A stretch of 60,000 nt of DNA from Membranipora membranacea. Taxonomy: Eukaryota; Bryozoa; Gymnolaemata; Cheilostomatida; Membraniporidae. The stretch's first letter is position 1. Every line of letters begins with the position of its first letter. Below, piece by piece: positions 56,513-60,000 of this stretch. The stretch covers positions 3,226,001 to 3,286,000 of the forward strand of contig OU612067.1 in NCBI GenBank assembly GCA_914767715.1, in the 5' to 3' direction. The position numbers were made by a program, and so were the translations under genes. The notes beneath the pieces are model-generated. The model saw nothing but the letters and a program-made list of their open reading frames with translations. It was not told where the DNA came from and did no database searches.

Positions 56513-59281
56513 CTATTTAGTTAGAAAGTCATTGATAAAGTGCTCTTCATCGTGTAAGTACCGTAGTCCAAGTGTCTTGATCTGGTTGGCCACCAGAGCA
56601 TCTATATCGGGGTGCTCAATCCCTAACTTGGCGGCATCTTTAAATATTTTGCTTAAGCACTTCTTGTCACTTGCATGGATGCTTGTAAAAAGTATGGGGA
56701 GACAGTAAGTGATGAGGGATACAATAAAACTCTTGAATAACATAAGAGAAAGGGGCTTTGAGCTATAGTATACAAAATTTTTCACAATAAACATGCGTTG
56801 AGATGCAGTAGTCACTATGGATTGCACATGATCATGATAGCGGAGTTTATTGTCAACAGTAACACCAAGGTATTTTACTTTGTCACAAAAATCAACATCC
56901 GTGCCGTTAAGGATAAGAGTAGGGGTAATGGGCCTAACAAACATCATTTCTTGAGTCTTGGAGGCATTTAACAATAGGTTTAAATCACAACATTGCTTTG
57001 AAATTCTACTAATCTCATCAAGATAGGCACTAAGATCTGATTGATTTGATATGCATCCAATTATACAGGTGTCGTCTGCGTATTTAATGACAGTTATATT
57101 GCTCAAGTCTGAGGTAATCCTATTGGTATATATTGAAAACAAAAGTGGAGATAAACAGCAACCCTGGGGAGTGCCAGTGTTGGTTATGATGGGTTTTGAG
57201 ATATTGCCATCTACTATTGTTCTTTGGGTGCGATTCGTTAGGAAGCTGTATATCCATTCAGTGACATTGGAGTCGAGATGTGATAGTTGCGAGATTAAGT
57301 CTGGAACATGTATTGTGTTGAATGCAGAAGAAAAGTCAAGGAACAGACACCTGGCATAATTTGAAGCTTTCTTGTCAATGAAATCTGTGATGGTAGTAGT
57401 GAGGCATAAAAGAGCATCTTGAGTTGAGCAGTTTGCACGATAAGCAAACTGAAGGTGGTCCATAGCTGTATGAGTAATAATGTAATGTTTAACAAGTCTC
57501 TCCATCATTTTGCACAGGCAACTGGTGAGCGCTATTGGTCTGTATTGTTTAAGTTGATTGGGATTCTTAACTTTGGGTAGGGGTTTGATAATGGCCGATT
57601 TCCAGGAAGTAGGGGTTGACTTAGATGGGATAGATAAATTGAACAGTTTCGTTATGACAGGCGCCAGTTGATAGGCACATAGCTTAAGTACTTTGGGGAT
57701 GAAGCCATCAGGGCCTGGACCTTTCCTCGAGTTCAACGATTTCAACTGCTTTAAGACAGTAGCCGCCTCTATTTCTAAAGGTGGTGCTATGGTGGCGTTG
57801 TTATTGATGTCAGGACGGTCAGCGAGAGGCTTCTCGAATCTTGTGAAGAAGGTGTTTAGGTCATCTGAGTTGAATGGATTTTGTTGAGTTGGTTTTGGGC
57901 TATTAGTAGGTAATCCACTAATCTTTTTAATGTCAGTCCAGGCTTTAGCAGGTTCTTTCTCTAGGTTATGCTGTATTTTCCGAGAGTATTCTTGTTTGGC
58001 TTGTTTAATAGATTTAGTGATGTCGCGTTTGAGTTTGTTGTAGAGTTTACGGTTACCAGTTTTGTGGGCTTGTTGTTTCTCATCGATCATCTCCGATATT
58101 TGTTTATTGATCCATGGTTTTTGATTTGTGCAAACTCTGACGCTCTTCTCTGGTATACACAGATCGGTACAAAAGTTAATATAGTCAGTGATAATATCCG
58201 TTTGTTTATCAAGGTCATCATTGTCAGAAATTAAATTGTCCCAAATAGTGATGTCAAGAGCAGCTTGCAGATCTTCACAGTTTTCTTCAGAACAGGTACG
58301 ACGAGTTATTCTAGTCGGTTTGCATTTGGATAACGGAGTGTAGGTAGGAATGAGATGTGTTACATAATGGTCAGATTCACCAAGCTTAGCTAGTTGACAA
58401 CATTGTTTGAACGCATCTTTAATCCTAATGTAGCATTTATCTAGAATTCTGTTTTTACGTGTGGGTGTTTTCACTGATTGGTAATATCCAGCAAGCTTGA
58501 AGGGTAGCTGATTGAAATCACCCATCACGATGATGCAGGAATCTGGATGTTTTTTCTCTAGATCTTTGACATGTGATGATATCGTTTGAACAGTAGTTTG
58601 AGCATTGTGTTTTAATCTGGAATCACCAGTGAAGGGAGCATAACATGATACAGAGATGATCGAGGAGAACTCTCGCGGTAGCCAATGCGGTCTTGACTTG
58701 ATAGTTAAGATTTCGCAGTGTGGATCGGCGTGGTTGAAGATAACTTTATTATTTGTAGACCATTTGTTGTCGATATAAACTAAAACACCCCCGCCGCAAG
58801 ATTTACCAGAAGTCTCGGGTATTCTGTCGTTTCGGAACTGTTCATATCCATCTAGTTCTGTGCGCGAGTGTGAGATATCTGGGGTCAGCCACGATTCAGT
58901 AATACAAATGAGCTGGGATTTATTTTGAAGTCGTTTTGTTTGCAACAGTCCATGCAGCTCATCAAGTTTGTTGCGTATAGATTGAGCATTAGTGAGAACG
59001 ATAGCAGGGAGAGGTACTTTTCCGTTTTTGATACTGTGACTCACTCTGACACCAGCTCGCTTTCCGCGTTTCCGAGTGCGTAAAAGTCCAGGGTCAATAT
59101 TTTTGACTAAGTGCTTGTAATTATTATTCCAGATTTCTTTTAGTAAGGATCCATCTAAAGTGTTTTTTATATCCAACAGAGATTGATAATCCATGTGTTC
59201 AAGGCTTTTCACTCCTCTAGGCTGGTATATGAGGGTGATTATAAGTGCCAGTATGAACAGAGGCTGCATTAGCTGCGCCAT
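56513..59281 (-). CDS. Intact LINE ORF: AP-endonuclease and reverse transcriptase (CR1/L2/Rex1-like)
   Basis: A single 922-residue ORF without breaks. Residues 5-20 are hydrophobic (LMQPLFILALIITLIY), then a basic RTRKRGKRAGVR region (68-79). AP-endonuclease about 95-310 with N98, ITESWL (E129), GGGVLVYI, GDFNQ (D255, N257) and SDH (303-305). RT about 515-790 with GPGPDGF, RPIALTS, LFLDFSSAFNTIH (D649), GTPQGCCLSPLLF and YADD (734-737). The C-terminal part runs to DFLTK. The enzyme would nick target DNA and copy element RNA from the nick. All catalytic residues seen are kept, so this copy could be active or very young. The upstream nucleic-acid-binding ORF usual in many LINEs is not seen before 59282. 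Clade is inferred from motif style. Confidence 0.93.
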   Translation of the reverse strand: MAQLMQPLFILALIITLIYQPRGVKSLEHMDYQSLLDIKNTLDGSLLKEIWNNNYKHLVKNIDPGLLRTRKRGKRAGVRVSHSIKNGKVPLPAIVLTNAQSIRNKLDELHGLLQTKRLQNKSQLICITESWLTPDISHSRTELDGYEQFRNDRIPETSGKSCGGGVLVYIDNKWSTNNKVIFNHADPHCEILTIKSRPHWLPREFSSIISVSCYAPFTGDSRLKHNAQTTVQTISSHVKDLEKKHPDSCIIVMGDFNQLPFKLAGYYQSVKTPTRKNRILDKCYIRIKDAFKQCCQLAKLGESDHYVTHLIPTYTPLSKCKPTRITRRTCSEENCEDLQAALDITIWDNLISDNDDLDKQTDIITDYINFCTDLCIPEKSVRVCTNQKPWINKQISEMIDEKQQAHKTGNRKLYNKLKRDITKSIKQAKQEYSRKIQHNLEKEPAKAWTDIKKISGLPTNSPKPTQQNPFNSDDLNTFFTRFEKPLADRPDINNNATIAPPLEIEAATVLKQLKSLNSRKGPGPDGFIPKVLKLCAYQLAPVITKLFNLSIPSKSTPTSWKSAIIKPLPKVKNPNQLKQYRPIALTSCLCKMMERLVKHYIITHTAMDHLQFAYRANCSTQDALLCLTTTITDFIDKKASNYARCLFLDFSSAFNTIHVPDLISQLSHLDSNVTEWIYSFLTNRTQRTIVDGNISKPIITNTGTPQGCCLSPLLFSIYTNRITSDLSNITVIKYADDTCIIGCISNQSDLSAYLDEISRISKQCCDLNLLLNASKTQEMMFVRPITPTLILNGTDVDFCDKVKYLGVTVDNKLRYHDHVQSIVTTASQRMFIVKNFVYYSSKPLSLMLFKSFIVSLITYCLPILFTSIHASDKKCLSKIFKDAAKLGIEHPDIDALVANQIKTLGLRYLHDEEHFINDFLTK

Positions 59282-59663
59282 TGTGTTGAACAGTAAAAGT
59301 ATTATTTAAATACTGGATTACAGAGAGAATTTGAAAAGACAACCTCACTCTGCAAGAGCCAACTGCCAACTGGTGTTAAATTCCGCTAGATTCGAAGTCA
59401 TCATATATATATTCCATGTTTATTCTGGAGAAGAATAAGTCCTTAGGACTTGTACCCAGAAAACAGAAAAATTGATAAAAATATGGTGTAGAATTAAAAA
59501 GACATGTAACTAAAAATCAAGAACAATGACAGGTAAAATTACAACGTACACGCAGGCATTAATTAGCAGTAAAACATTACACAAGTTAATACACAATAGC
59601 TAGGAAAAGAAAAGTTAGAACAATGTAGCAGTAGGCTAAAATGAAATGATAAGAACTGACTCA
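59282..59663. other. Spacer between two LINE copies
   Basis: AT-rich, may hold the 5' UTR of the intact LINE and the 3' UTR of the upstream one. No ORF. Confidence 0.35.
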
Positions 59664-60000
59664 TTAATTGAGAAGTTTGAGGACGTGGCTCCGAGTGGCA
59701 TTTTTGAATGTAGCAAGGGATTGACTCAGCTTAACATGATTGGGTAATTCGTTAAACTTCTGAGCACCGAAATTAGCTAAAGCAAATCTAAAATTTTCCT
59801 TGGATAGTCTAAACCCAGAACTTTTAGCAAGCCGAGTTTCACTAGTTAATTTCTCGGGGAGCAGATTGGTATCAATTATTGGGACTAAACTATTAACAAT
59901 TTTATAAAACGTCATCAGATACAAATATTCGAAACGCAAAGTTAAAACAGGGATGTTGTAGGTCTTTCGAGTATTATCTTTAGAACTGTTATAGTCTATA
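59664..60000 (-). pseudogene. LINE 3' end (C-terminus of a second reverse transcriptase ORF), cut by the window edge
   Basis: The minus strand reads NTRKTYNIPVLTLRFEYLY, LMTFYKIVNSLVPI, TRLAKSSGFRLSKENFRFAL, FGAQKFNELPNHVKLSQSL and ATFKNATRSHVLKLLN, then a stop at 59664. The pattern, a Y-K-I-x-N motif, a F-x-x-x-G-x-x-x-x-N-x-L-P motif and a F-K-x-x-x-R-x-x-x-L ending, is that of the C-terminus of CR1/jockey-type LINE polymerases. It is in the same orientation as the intact LINE but a different family. Whether it is complete cannot be told from this window. Confidence 0.65.

Overview
The window looks like nuclear DNA of an invertebrate animal. The host genes have short exons with GT-AG introns, signal peptides and AATAAA signals, and the intergenic DNA is AT-rich and full of LINE, LTR, P-element-like, SINE-like and foldback repeats. 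I cannot name the phylum. Without transcripts, all exon models rest on reading frame, splice dinucleotides and similarity between the local paralogues.

Host genes. Four related genes encode small secretory-pathway EF-hand proteins. Gene A (4024-4564, +) has two EF-hands only. Genes B (25250-26729, +), C (29673-38322, +) and D (53140-54873, -) each have a signal peptide, one FKBP-type peptidyl-prolyl isomerase domain and two EF-hands, the layout of the ER proteins FKBP7/FKBP14. The three FKBP genes share intron phases (2, 1, 0), and A keeps the last, phase-0, intron. Only B ends in HDEL. B has lost several FKBP active-site residues, C looks catalytically complete, and A has no FKBP domain, so the family seems to be diversifying. 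Between A and B lies a two-exon gene for a 56-residue secreted four-cysteine peptide (21719-22127) with a TATA box.

Mobile DNA, left to right: two broken LINE reverse-transcriptase fragments (1-790 and 1479-2790, -); a small hairpin MITE with direct repeats (1170-1280); a Ty3/gypsy element with nearly identical LTRs but broken ORFs (9175-13681), inserted in a long palindrome (8913-14100); a decayed THAP/P-element transposase gene (14186-16689); tRNA-like SINE pieces (16.9-17.2, 20.1, 21.2 kb); a giant foldback element (30940-37814); a broken LINE (38600-39743); a 630-bp inverted repeat (42603-43232) beside an RT scrap; and an intact 922-codon LINE ORF (56513-59281, -) with the 3' end of another LINE upstream (59664-60000).

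The most striking structure is the foldback element. Its two roughly 3-kb arms are near-identical. Each carries short GC-rich subterminal repeats, a unique spacer and about seven or eight copies of a ~353-bp unit. Each unit holds two copies of a GCGCGAAAACAACC motif, and most copies hold an in-frame ~75-codon ORF. It lies in the last intron of gene C, about 40 bp after the donor, and the gene remains open on both sides. Its transcript should fold into a ~3-kb double strand. I recognise no transposase inside it.
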